64,000 nucleotides of DNA from Pectinatus haikarae (GTDB taxonomy: Bacteria > Bacillota > Negativicutes > Selenomonadales > Selenomonadaceae): assembly GCF_030813505.1 (NCBI RefSeq), contig NZ_JAUSUE010000002.1. One strand, written 5' to 3'. Under the pieces are notes generated by a model. It did not search any database, was not told the origin of the DNA, and worked only from the letters and a program-made list of their open reading frames with translations. The number at the start of each line of letters is the position of its first letter. The first letter of the stretch is position 1. The translations under genes were made by a program, and so were the position numbers. This document shows positions 51,805 to 59,923 of the stretch, in pieces.

Positions 51805-52664
51805 TGAATGCTAAACTTGTGAACAAAATAGCCATATGTATTTTATGGTTTACCGGTTTTTTTATTTTGCTTCTGCTGTGTGTATTTCTTGGTTATATTT
51901 TGTATAAGGGTCTTCCGGTGCTTTCCTTTGATTTTATTTTTAATAAATCAAGTGATATCACTGCAGGCGGAGGAGTCGGCGGGCAATTATTCAATTCGTT
52001 TTATCTGTTGTTTTTATCGCTCGGAATATCTGTACCGATCGCACTCGGCGCGGGAATATATCTGGCAGAATATGCAAAAGATAATATTCTCACAAAAATT
52101 ATCAGACTCAGTATAGAAAGTTTGGCAACTGTGCCGTCTATCGTTCTGGGGTTGTTTGGTATGATCATATTTGTAAATATGATGGGATTGGGATTCAGCA
52201 TATTAAGCGGTACACTCACGTTAGTTCTTTTGAATCTGCCTCTTTTAGTGCGAGTTACAGAAGAATCTATTAAATTGGTGCCTAAGTCATATAGAGAAGC
52301 AAGCCTGGCAATGGGAGCAACTAAATGGCAGACTATTTACAAGGTCGTTTTACCGTCGTCGCTGGCCGGGATAATAACGGGAATTATCCTGACGGCAGGC
52401 CGTGCTTTGGGTGAAACAGCCATTTTGATTTTTACTGCAGGCACGACGGTATCAAGACATATGTTTGATACTGATGTCACGGCAGCAGGAGAAACTCTGG
52501 CTGTGCATATGTGGTATCTGATGTCAGTGGGTTTGGTTCCGGATAGAGAGCTTATTGCTGACGGGATAGGTGCGCTGCTCATAATAGTCATTTTGCTTTT
52601 TAATTTGATATTGACTATTCCGCTTAGGATCATCCAGAAGCGTATGGGGATCATAAGTAAATAG
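51804..52664 (+). CDS. pstA: Phosphate ABC transporter permease PstA
   Basis: This is the second membrane subunit. It has 286 residues and six hydrophobic segments, with EAA loop YREASLAMGATKWQTIYKVVLP near residue 195 and AGIYLAEYAK near residue 90. The start ATG 51804 overlaps the pstC stop, with GGAGGT seven bases upstream; longer in-frame starts inside pstC are rejected. No pstB follows; a terminator ends the operon. Confidence 0.95.
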   Translation: MNAKLVNKIAICILWFTGFFILLLLCVFLGYILYKGLPVLSFDFIFNKSSDITAGGGVGGQLFNSFYLLFLSLGISVPIALGAGIYLAEYAKDNILTKIIRLSIESLATVPSIVLGLFGMIIFVNMMGLGFSILSGTLTLVLLNLPLLVRVTEESIKLVPKSYREASLAMGATKWQTIYKVVLPSSLAGIITGIILTAGRALGETAILIFTAGTTVSRHMFDTDVTAAGETLAVHMWYLMSVGLVPDRELIADGIGALLIIVILLFNLILTIPLRIIQKRMGIISK

Positions 52665-52669
52665 AGTAC

Positions 52670-52718
52670 AAAAAGACTGCCAATGAAATTTTTTCTTCAT
52701 TGGCAGTCTTTTTATTTT
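52670..52718. terminator. Bidirectional terminator after pstA
   Basis: AAAAAGACTGCCAATGAA (52670-52687) pairs with TTCATTGGCAGTCTTTTT (52696-52713). Shared with the convergent flavodiiron gene. Confidence 0.92.
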
Positions 52719-52777
52719 TGGAATAATCGCTATTTAGCTCTAGCTCTTTTTATCCGGTACAGAAATATTATATATTG

Positions 52778-53947
52778 TTAAAATTTTTGAAGCATTGTCC
52801 TTGTAATATTTTCCAATTCTTCCTTGGCAGGAATATTTTTTATACTCATTTTATCCAGACAAATGGTAAAACCGGAACTTTTCAGTTCATCCTCAACCTG
52901 ACCTATACTTTGCCCACCCCAGCCATAAGAACCAAAAGCAAAGGCAAGTCTGTTATGTTCTTTTGGCGACAGCCCTTTCAGGTAGCAGAGAAAAGCCGCA
53001 ACTGTAGGCATCATATTATTATTCAGAGTGGGTGAACCGACAGCCAGATATTTTTTTGTGAGAACTTCAGTAACTATATCTGATATATGACTTTCCTTTA
53101 AGTCGTACATGCAGACAGGAATATTTCTGCACGAAAATGCATCAGTAATTGTCCGGGCCATGGTTTCGGTAGAATGCCACATGCTGTCATAAACTACTAC
53201 AGCTTCTTCATTGGTTTCCCCTTCTGCCCATTTGCTGTAATTGTCTATGATTTCCTGTATATGTTTTCTCCAGATTATTCCATGACCCGTGGCTATCATT
53301 TCAACACTCAAATCTTTTAAGGCAGAAAGAGCGATTTTGGCCTGACGCCCATACAACATCAATATGTTGGCATAATATTTTTTCGCTTCATACATAAGTA
53401 CACCAAAATCCACCTGATCGTCAAAACGTTCAGTAGCGGCAAAGTGCTGACCAAAACCGTCGTTGGAAAAAAGTATTTTCTCTTCCGGGCAGTAGGTGAA
53501 CATGCTGTCAGGCCAGTGAAGCATAGGAACAGGAATAAAATTTAAAGTCCTTGAGCCGATATTTAAGGAGTCACCGGCCTTTACGCCTTTGTAATTCAGA
53601 TCGCCATAGAATTTGGGAATATTTTTTAAGCCGTTTGGAATGCATGTGAAAATTTGTGCATTGGGGCATTTTTCCATTATCGCAGGAATAGATCCTGAAT
53701 GATCCTGTTCAAGATGGTTGCAAATAATATAATCAATCTTTGATGGGTCGATTACAGAAGATATACGTTCTAAGATTTCATCCTTAAAGCTTATTTTTGC
53801 CGTATCAATGAGTGTAATTTTCTCATCAATGATCAAATAAGCATTATAAGAAGATCCTCTGCCTGTCCGATATCCATGAAAATTGCGCAAGTTCCAATCA
53901 ATAACACCAACCCAATAGATTCCTTTTTTTATCTCAACTGCCTGCAT
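52778..53947 (-). CDS. Flavodiiron protein (FprA type)
   Basis: This 389-residue cytoplasmic enzyme of anaerobes reduces O2 to water and/or NO to N2O. The N-terminal metallo-beta-lactamase-like diiron domain has ligands NHLEQDHSG (HxExDH, about residue 78), PMLHWPDSM, LFSNDGFGQH and ATGHGIIW. The C-terminal flavodoxin domain (residues 250-389) has FMN motifs VVYDSMWHSTETMA and FGSYGWGGQSI. There is no rubredoxin fusion. A consensus-spaced promoter is at 53983-54011. It protects against oxygen or nitric oxide; which one cannot be told. Confidence 0.93.
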   Translation of the reverse strand: MQAVEIKKGIYWVGVIDWNLRNFHGYRTGRGSSYNAYLIIDEKITLIDTAKISFKDEILERISSVIDPSKIDYIICNHLEQDHSGSIPAIMEKCPNAQIFTCIPNGLKNIPKFYGDLNYKGVKAGDSLNIGSRTLNFIPVPMLHWPDSMFTYCPEEKILFSNDGFGQHFAATERFDDQVDFGVLMYEAKKYYANILMLYGRQAKIALSALKDLSVEMIATGHGIIWRKHIQEIIDNYSKWAEGETNEEAVVVYDSMWHSTETMARTITDAFSCRNIPVCMYDLKESHISDIVTEVLTKKYLAVGSPTLNNNMMPTVAAFLCYLKGLSPKEHNRLAFAFGSYGWGGQSIGQVEDELKSSGFTICLDKMSIKNIPAKEELENITRTMLQKF

Positions 53948-53982
53948 AATAGTCCCTGCCTTTCTAAAAATAATCTACCATT

Positions 53983-54011
53983 ATTATATCACTGGTAAAA
54001 AATAGACACAA
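53983..54011 (-). promoter_or_regulatory. Promoter of the flavodiiron gene
   Basis: On the minus strand: TTGTGT (54011-54006), 17 bases, TATAAT (53988-53983). Confidence 0.6.
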
Positions 54012-54032
54012 TTAATATTAACCGTATTTGTG

Positions 54033-54061
54033 CAGACACAGAAATAATATTTATGTGTCTG
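54033..54061. repeat. Inverted repeat upstream of the flavodiiron promoter
   Basis: CAGACACA (54033-54040) and TGTGTCTG (54054-54061), a perfect 8-13-8 repeat about 20 bases upstream of the -35. It may be a regulator site or a weak terminator for the SGNH gene; there is no T-run. Confidence 0.4.
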
Positions 54062-54100
54062 TATGCTCTATGAAATAACGGAAAACAGTTATAATATGGC

Positions 54101-55492
54101 TTATAGATCGTATACATCGGGTATGCTTCTGAAAAGCTCCATTTCCTTTGCGGTCACGGTTACTTTGTCTTCATCGTTATCTTCAGTGATCTGTGCGAGT
54201 ACATTGCTCCAATTTTCATTTATCGTATGTCCCATTATTGCCTTGCCGTTATCATCAAGGTGCAGTCCGTCAAGAGCAAATTCTGTAGGCAGAATTTCCG
54301 GTGGGACAGGGAATTCTGCAGCGGTATCAATATGAACACGTGTACGGATATAATTGTTTACTTTGTTAAATTCATACGGCCAGTTTGATGATGTGCTTTC
54401 CGTAAAAATTTTATTTATATTATGCGGGTTTATCGTAGGCAATGTCAGCAATATAGGCTGAATGTCATTTTCCTGACATTTCTGCTGAAGGATTTTCAGG
54501 CCGATTATTATTTTATCGGCGGAAACACCGGCACGCAGGCTGTTGCTCGCTCCCATAATGATCAAATATCTGGGGGCAAAAGGGAGAACATCTTTATCAA
54601 AACGATTTACCATCATTTCTATAGTGTCGCCGCTTTCCGACAAATTTATTGAGGGAAAATTAAGATAGGAAGAATAGCTGAATTCAAAATCAGCGGGGCT
54701 GTAAGAAAGATGTCCGCCGCCGTGGCTTATGCTGTCACCAAAAATGCCTACCTGATAATCAGCGGAGGGTTCATTACTGAATCGTTCTGCATTTGAATAT
54801 ACTCCTATCGGCCGGCCATCGCTGTCAATACCGCGAACCCGCCAATAATAGGTACCTATACGCGAATGAGGATCGTAATACTCGCAGGAAAAGTCTATAG
54901 TGCTGGAAAAGATGCGATACATTGAAGGCTCTGTTCCATTAGGATTTTCCGGGGGAGCCGATAAGACCTCTACTTCAAATTTAACAGCACCTGCGTTGGG
55001 AATCCATTGATAAACAGGATATAAAAGAACGGACCCGTTGCCATGATTATAATTGGTGTTGGTAACCGGTGAATTGATTTCTGACGGATGACCGTCAGTA
55101 TAAAGCAATTCCAATGCCGAAAAATTTGTCACAGGCTTGTTGTCAAAATCCATTGCCCGTACCCGCCAATATAGGTTTTTATGACAGCCTTCCGTGATTT
55201 CCGCGATTGGAAGATTGAAGGCATTTACAAATACCTGGTTTGTAAAATAGATATGTTCTGCCGAAACAGAATTTGTACTTAATCTATCAGGAATTTTATC
55301 AAAAACTTCAAGCTCATAGTAAACAGCCTTGGTGTTTTCGTTCCAGCGCAGCAGCGGGGCTGCTGAAGCAGGGTTTTCTTCAGTGTAATGTGTAGTTATT
55401 TCAAGAGCGGGATAAAGCTGCTTATAACTGTACGCATCTCCCGATAAAATAAAGATATTGATCAAAACTATGAGGATAATAGTATATTTCAC
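54101..55492 (-). CDS. Secreted SGNH/GDSL hydrolase with two beta-sandwich repeats
   Basis: The 463-residue exported protein has a signal peptide (MKYTIILIVLINIFILSG, cleavage near AYS). Two repeats of about 130 residues follow, each with a strand pair then a YWRVR core: YWRVRAMDFDNKP and YYWRVRGIDSDGRP, resembling fibronectin-III-like carbohydrate-surface modules. The SGNH esterase domain starts near residue 255: block I GIFGDSISHGGG (Ser), block III IIMGASNSL (Gly, Asn) and block V DGLHLDDNG (Asp, His). The start is GTG 55492 after AAAGGA. Deacetylation of a surface polysaccharide is a reasonable guess. Confidence 0.82.
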   Translation of the reverse strand: MKYTIILIVLINIFILSGDAYSYKQLYPALEITTHYTEENPASAAPLLRWNENTKAVYYELEVFDKIPDRLSTNSVSAEHIYFTNQVFVNAFNLPIAEITEGCHKNLYWRVRAMDFDNKPVTNFSALELLYTDGHPSEINSPVTNTNYNHGNGSVLLYPVYQWIPNAGAVKFEVEVLSAPPENPNGTEPSMYRIFSSTIDFSCEYYDPHSRIGTYYWRVRGIDSDGRPIGVYSNAERFSNEPSADYQVGIFGDSISHGGGHLSYSPADFEFSYSSYLNFPSINLSESGDTIEMMVNRFDKDVLPFAPRYLIIMGASNSLRAGVSADKIIIGLKILQQKCQENDIQPILLTLPTINPHNINKIFTESTSSNWPYEFNKVNNYIRTRVHIDTAAEFPVPPEILPTEFALDGLHLDDNGKAIMGHTINENWSNVLAQITEDNDEDKVTVTAKEMELFRSIPDVYDL

Positions 55493-55564
55493 AGGGCATT
55501 TCCTTTCCAATACGGACTGCCTAATATGAACGGATGATATATTCGGCTGTCCGTACCGGATATA

Positions 55565-56386
55565 TCAGAGAAGAGCATATTTTTTAATAGCGGCAGCCAC
55601 ACCATGTTCATTATTATTCAAAGTTTGATATTTGGCGGCTTTTTTTGCATCAGTGATAGCATTTTCCATAGATACCGAATAACCGGCATATTTCAGCATA
55701 GAGATATCATTGCTTCCGTCGCCTATAGTCATAACTTCATCTGCAGTGATATTCAGGGTGCTGGCAAGCATGTGCACTGCGTTTCCTTTAGTCGCGGTCA
55801 GACTGTTGAATTCGAGGTTGGCATCAGAAGAACCTGTCATTTCTGCCGGCAGACCCTTGCATCTTTCACGAATGGCTTCAAAATTTTCTGCATTATTATA
55901 AAAGATATTCATTTTATAAATCAATTTTTGCCATTCAGGCCGGAAAAGAGCTTTTAAATTTTCCAGTGGTGTACGAGTATCGAGGACGAGCTGTACAAAA
56001 TGATCCGGCACATATTTTGCAGCATGATCGTAGCAGGATTGGGAGGTATAAATCTGATTGTTTGTATATACCTCAAGCATTACAGGATACTCGCGGACTA
56101 TTCTGTAAATAGTGTTGGCAGCTGAAAATGTCAGCGGATCGGATAATATAATTTTATCCAGCTTTTTGTCATAAATTTTGCAGCCGTTGCCGTTTATGAA
56201 ATAACGCAGTTCGGGGAGAAGAGCCATGATCGGTGCTAATTCAGTGTTGCTGCGTCCTGTGCAGACAGTTACCGTTATGCCTCTTTTAAGAGCTTCATTT
56301 ATTGCCGCACGATTTTGGTCAGATATTGTCTGTTCATCATTGAGCGTGGTACCGTCCATATCCAGAGCAATCAACTTTACTGCCAT
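55565..56386 (-). CDS. Cof-type HAD phosphatase
   Basis: This is a 273-residue HAD-superfamily sugar-phosphate or flavin-phosphate phosphatase of the Cof/YidA group. Motif I is IALDMDGTTLN (nucleophile Asp near residue 8), motif II CTGRS near 42, motif III Lys in TATKGNAV near 195 and motif IV GDGSNDISML near 220, with a C2 cap between II and III. The start ATG 56386 follows AAAGGA. It lies 72 bases upstream of the SGNH gene on the same strand. The substrate cannot be predicted. Confidence 0.9.
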   Translation of the reverse strand: MAVKLIALDMDGTTLNDEQTISDQNRAAINEALKRGITVTVCTGRSNTELAPIMALLPELRYFINGNGCKIYDKKLDKIILSDPLTFSAANTIYRIVREYPVMLEVYTNNQIYTSQSCYDHAAKYVPDHFVQLVLDTRTPLENLKALFRPEWQKLIYKMNIFYNNAENFEAIRERCKGLPAEMTGSSDANLEFNSLTATKGNAVHMLASTLNITADEVMTIGDGSNDISMLKYAGYSVSMENAITDAKKAAKYQTLNNNEHGVAAAIKKYALL

Positions 56387-56521
56387 TAATATTAATCCTT
56401 TCACAAATAAATATAAATATATGTAATATTCTACAATAAAACGGATTGATTAGCAATAATGGTGAATTCTTCCCTCTGCTCTAATGGTCTATACGGTATA
56501 AATGAATAAGCTTGTAATAAA

Positions 56522-56550
56522 ATTGAAAATAGCAAAATTTTTTGTTATAC
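56522..56550 (+). promoter_or_regulatory. Promoter of the LCP-ABCF-recD2-comF run
   Basis: TTGAAA (56522-56527), 17 bases, TATACT (56545-56550). Confidence 0.65.
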
Positions 56551-56613
56551 TAAAAACCATATGCAGCATAGGCAAAGCATTGTTTTTAGTAAATAATTTA
56601 TGGAGACGTAAAA

Positions 56614-57927
56614 GTGGAACCCCAAAAAGTAAAATATAAAAGAAGCTATAAGCGTATTATTATAATAGGTATGATATTTTTAGTTTTTGCTGCTACAGCA
56701 ATGGCCTACAGTTTTTCGAAAAATGCGTCACAGAAACAAGGCGAAAAAGCTTTTTCTTCTGAGGATAAATATACAATCATGGTAATGGGGATTGACAGCC
56801 GTGCTGATGATGTTGGCAGAAGCGATACCATGATGATATTCAATGTGGATACGAAAAATGACAATGTCTCTGTAATGTCGATACCACGTGATACCAGAGT
56901 GCAAATAAAAGGATATAAATATGATAAAATCAATCATGCCTATGCTTACGGCGGTCACGAGCTTAGCAGGGATGCCGTGCAGAGCCTGCTTGGCGTACCG
57001 ATTGATTATTATGTGCTTATAGATATAAAATCATTTGAAAATATCATTGATGCCATAGGCGGCGTGGATATCAATGTGGAAAAAAGAATGTATTATAATG
57101 ACCCGTGGGATGATAATGGCGGTCTTCATATAGATCTTTATCCTGGGATGCAGCATATGGACGGTAAAAAAGCAATAGAATATGTTCGGTTTCGAGACGG
57201 GGAAGGTGATATCGGCAGAATTACCAGACAGCAGCATTTCATAAAGGCTGTTCTGGAAAAGATATTGACTCCGTCCATACTGCCCAAATTACCTGAAATA
57301 ATAAAGGAAGTGAGCGCGACAGTAAAAACAGATATGTCTTTTGCCTATATGCTCAAATTTGCCGGTATGCTTCCGGGAATGAAGGACAGACAGATAAATT
57401 CATCCATGCTCCCGGGAAAACCTGCCTATATAGATGATATCAGCTATTGGCTTCCTGATATAAAAGTATTGCGTCAGAATATAGCAGAAACACTGGCATT
57501 GAATGTGACAGAGCAGATGCAGCGGAATGCAGATGAAACTGCTGCGGAATATGAAAAATCCCTGCCTAAAGGGCTAAAAGTATTGAATGAGGATTTAAAT
57601 AAAAAAAGTGATGAAAACAGTACAGATAATGCCGATTCGGCTGAAAAAAAGACAATACCGGTAAAACCGCAGGATATCACTGTTATGGTGATTAATTCAA
57701 GTGGTATAAACGGAGCAGGTGCAGCAGCGGCAGATACATTGATGCGTAAAGGGTTTAAGATATCAAGCGTAGAAACGGGACGTACATCTTCTAATGAAAA
57801 CACGAAAATAATGACAAATGATGATGCTGTCAGTCTTTTTTACGGTATGCCCTTTCCCTGTGTTATAATGACGGGCAGCGGGACAAAACAGGCTGTACTG
57901 ACCATTGGCAGAGATTTTAGGAAATAG
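56614..57927 (+). CDS. LytR-CpsA-Psr family protein
   Basis: LCP enzymes attach glycopolymers to peptidoglycan. The 437-residue protein has one N-terminal membrane anchor (about residues 11-30) and an external LCP domain with MVMGIDSRADDVGRSDTMMI, VMSIPRDTRV, KINHAYAYGG and YVRFRDGEGDIGRITRQQ (conserved Asp/Arg). A charged linker leads to a C-terminal LytR_C domain (ITVMVINSSGINGAGAAAAD, about residues 352-437). GTG start after GGAGACG. Attached polymer unknown. Confidence 0.9.
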   Translation: MEPQKVKYKRSYKRIIIIGMIFLVFAATAMAYSFSKNASQKQGEKAFSSEDKYTIMVMGIDSRADDVGRSDTMMIFNVDTKNDNVSVMSIPRDTRVQIKGYKYDKINHAYAYGGHELSRDAVQSLLGVPIDYYVLIDIKSFENIIDAIGGVDINVEKRMYYNDPWDDNGGLHIDLYPGMQHMDGKKAIEYVRFRDGEGDIGRITRQQHFIKAVLEKILTPSILPKLPEIIKEVSATVKTDMSFAYMLKFAGMLPGMKDRQINSSMLPGKPAYIDDISYWLPDIKVLRQNIAETLALNVTEQMQRNADETAAEYEKSLPKGLKVLNEDLNKKSDENSTDNADSAEKKTIPVKPQDITVMVINSSGINGAGAAAADTLMRKGFKISSVETGRTSSNENTKIMTNDDAVSLFYGMPFPCVIMTGSGTKQAVLTIGRDFRK

Positions 57928-57994
57928 CTTCAGGATAAAAGATGCACGGATTGACTGCCAGATAAATATATAATTGGGATGTGGAGAATTGAGC

Positions 57995-59896
57995 TTGCTG
58001 CGTGTTGAAAATATTGCAAAATCATATGGAATAAGAGCATTATTCAGTGGTGTTTCTTTTGATATAGACAGAGAAAACAAAATTGGTCTTATAGGTGCTA
58101 ACGGTGCGGGAAAAACGACATTGATGAACTGTATTATGGATAGAGAAGAATACGACAGCGGCAAGGTAAAGATAGATACGGCAGACAGGATCGGCTATGT
58201 TGAGCAGCAGGCTGTATTTACAGGCAGTACGCTGCATGAGGAGCTGCTCACTGCATTTGCTGATCTGCTGGAGCTGGCGGATAGAAAAAAATCTTTAGAA
58301 GAAGCAGCAGCACAAAGCGGGTCACAAAAAAAGACAGATGATATAATGCACGAGTATGCAAAGGTTTCTGAGGAATTTGAACGCCTTGGCGGCTATGAAT
58401 ATGAAAATAAAATTCGCCGTATAGCTTTTGGACTTGGTTTCGGTGAAATTGATTTTTTAAAATCACCGCAGGATTTTTCCGGCGGACAGAAGACTCGTAT
58501 ATGTCTTGCTAAAGCTCTTTTACGCGAACCGGATTTTCTTTTTCTTGATGAACCGACAAATCATTTGGATGTTGGGATGATAGAGTGGCTGGAAGAGTTT
58601 CTGCGCAATTATAAAGGCGGTATATTGATGATATCACATGACCGTTTTTTTCTTGACAGAGTGACTACGTCCATAATCGAATTGATTGATCAAAAAATAG
58701 ATATTTACGACGGAAATTATACAAAGGCCATGAGGGTGAGAACAGACCGGCGTGCCGCTTTGGAATCTGCTTTCGTTAAACAACAGGATCATATAAAAAA
58801 AACGGAAGAATATATCCGTAAATATAAAGCCGGTATAAAATCAAAACAAGCGCGCGGCAGAGAAAAACAGCTGAAAAGACTGGAAAGGATCATTCTTCCT
58901 CCTGATCCTGCCGGATTTAATTATTTTCTTTTTAATCCGCCAATGGAATGTGCTCAGAAAGTACTGGAAATAGAAGAACTTTCTTTTTCCTTTGGAGCGT
59001 CAGTTATTTGTGAAAATTTGACAATGACGGTGCGCAAGGGTGACGGCATCGCGCTTGTCGGTCCGAATGGTGCTGGTAAGACGACACTGCTCAAATTAAT
59101 AGTCGGTGAACTTGAAGCTGGCAGCGGAAGAATAAAAATTGGCAGCCGTGTTAAAATAGGATATTTTTCGCAGCATCATGAGGAGCTCAACGGTCAAAAT
59201 ACAGTATTGGCGGAAATTACATATAATTATGGAATTGCCGATGAACAGGCACGAAATTATTTAGGGGCATTTTTATTCAGTGGTGACAATGTTTATAAAA
59301 TAGTGGCAGAATTGTCCGGCGGGGAAAAATCACGCTTGGCATTATTAAAACTGATGATGGACGGGGCTAATTTTATAATATTGGATGAACCGACAAATCA
59401 TCTGGATATACCTGCCAGAGAGGCAGTAGAAAATGCATTGATGACCTTTCCGGGGACCTTCCTTGTCATTTCTCATGATAGGTATTTTTTGGATAAAGTT
59501 ACAAATTGTACTTATGAAATGGAAAACGGAAAGCTGAATCAATATGATGGTAATTACAGTTATTATCGTCAGAAAAAATTACTGGAAAATCCACCCGAGA
59601 AAGAAAAACAGCTTCCGGTGAAAAAAGAACACCAGCATGTTATAAAAGAAAAAAGCCTGCCGGCAAAGAATAAAAAAACTGTTATTTTCAACGAAGACAG
59701 AAAAGAGCAGCTCATGAAAAAATGTGAGGCGGAAATTGCTATGCTCGAAGCCGAACTCAAATTGCTGGAACATGATATGAATGATCCGTCCTTTCAGCAG
59801 GATCCGCAGAAAAGTGAAGAAATAGCAAAAACTTATGCCGGTAAACAAGAGGAAATAGATAAAAAGTATGAGGAATGGGATAAGCTCATGCAATAA
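57995..59896 (+). CDS. ABC-F family ATPase
   Basis: This is a soluble protein with two ABC domains and no membrane region; ABC-F proteins act on the ribosome. The first domain has GANGAGKTTL near residue 36, FSGGQKTRI and FLFLDEPTNHLD; then a linker rich in Lys/Arg (KYKAGIKSKQARGREKQLKRLER), and the second domain has GPNGAGKTTL near 358, LSGGEKSRL and FIILDEPTNHLD. A C-terminal coiled coil of about 60 residues follows. The start is probably TTG 57995 (GTGGAG eight bases upstream); TTG 57989 is also possible. The subgroup resembles YdiF/Uup; antibiotic resistance cannot be assumed. Confidence 0.88.
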   Translation: MLRVENIAKSYGIRALFSGVSFDIDRENKIGLIGANGAGKTTLMNCIMDREEYDSGKVKIDTADRIGYVEQQAVFTGSTLHEELLTAFADLLELADRKKSLEEAAAQSGSQKKTDDIMHEYAKVSEEFERLGGYEYENKIRRIAFGLGFGEIDFLKSPQDFSGGQKTRICLAKALLREPDFLFLDEPTNHLDVGMIEWLEEFLRNYKGGILMISHDRFFLDRVTTSIIELIDQKIDIYDGNYTKAMRVRTDRRAALESAFVKQQDHIKKTEEYIRKYKAGIKSKQARGREKQLKRLERIILPPDPAGFNYFLFNPPMECAQKVLEIEELSFSFGASVICENLTMTVRKGDGIALVGPNGAGKTTLLKLIVGELEAGSGRIKIGSRVKIGYFSQHHEELNGQNTVLAEITYNYGIADEQARNYLGAFLFSGDNVYKIVAELSGGEKSRLALLKLMMDGANFIILDEPTNHLDIPAREAVENALMTFPGTFLVISHDRYFLDKVTNCTYEMENGKLNQYDGNYSYYRQKKLLENPPEKEKQLPVKKEHQHVIKEKSLPAKNKKTVIFNEDRKEQLMKKCEAEIAMLEAELKLLEHDMNDPSFQQDPQKSEEIAKTYAGKQEEIDKKYEEWDKLMQ

Positions 59897-59923
59897 AGAT
59901 TGCAGTACGGGCAGGTAAAATTT

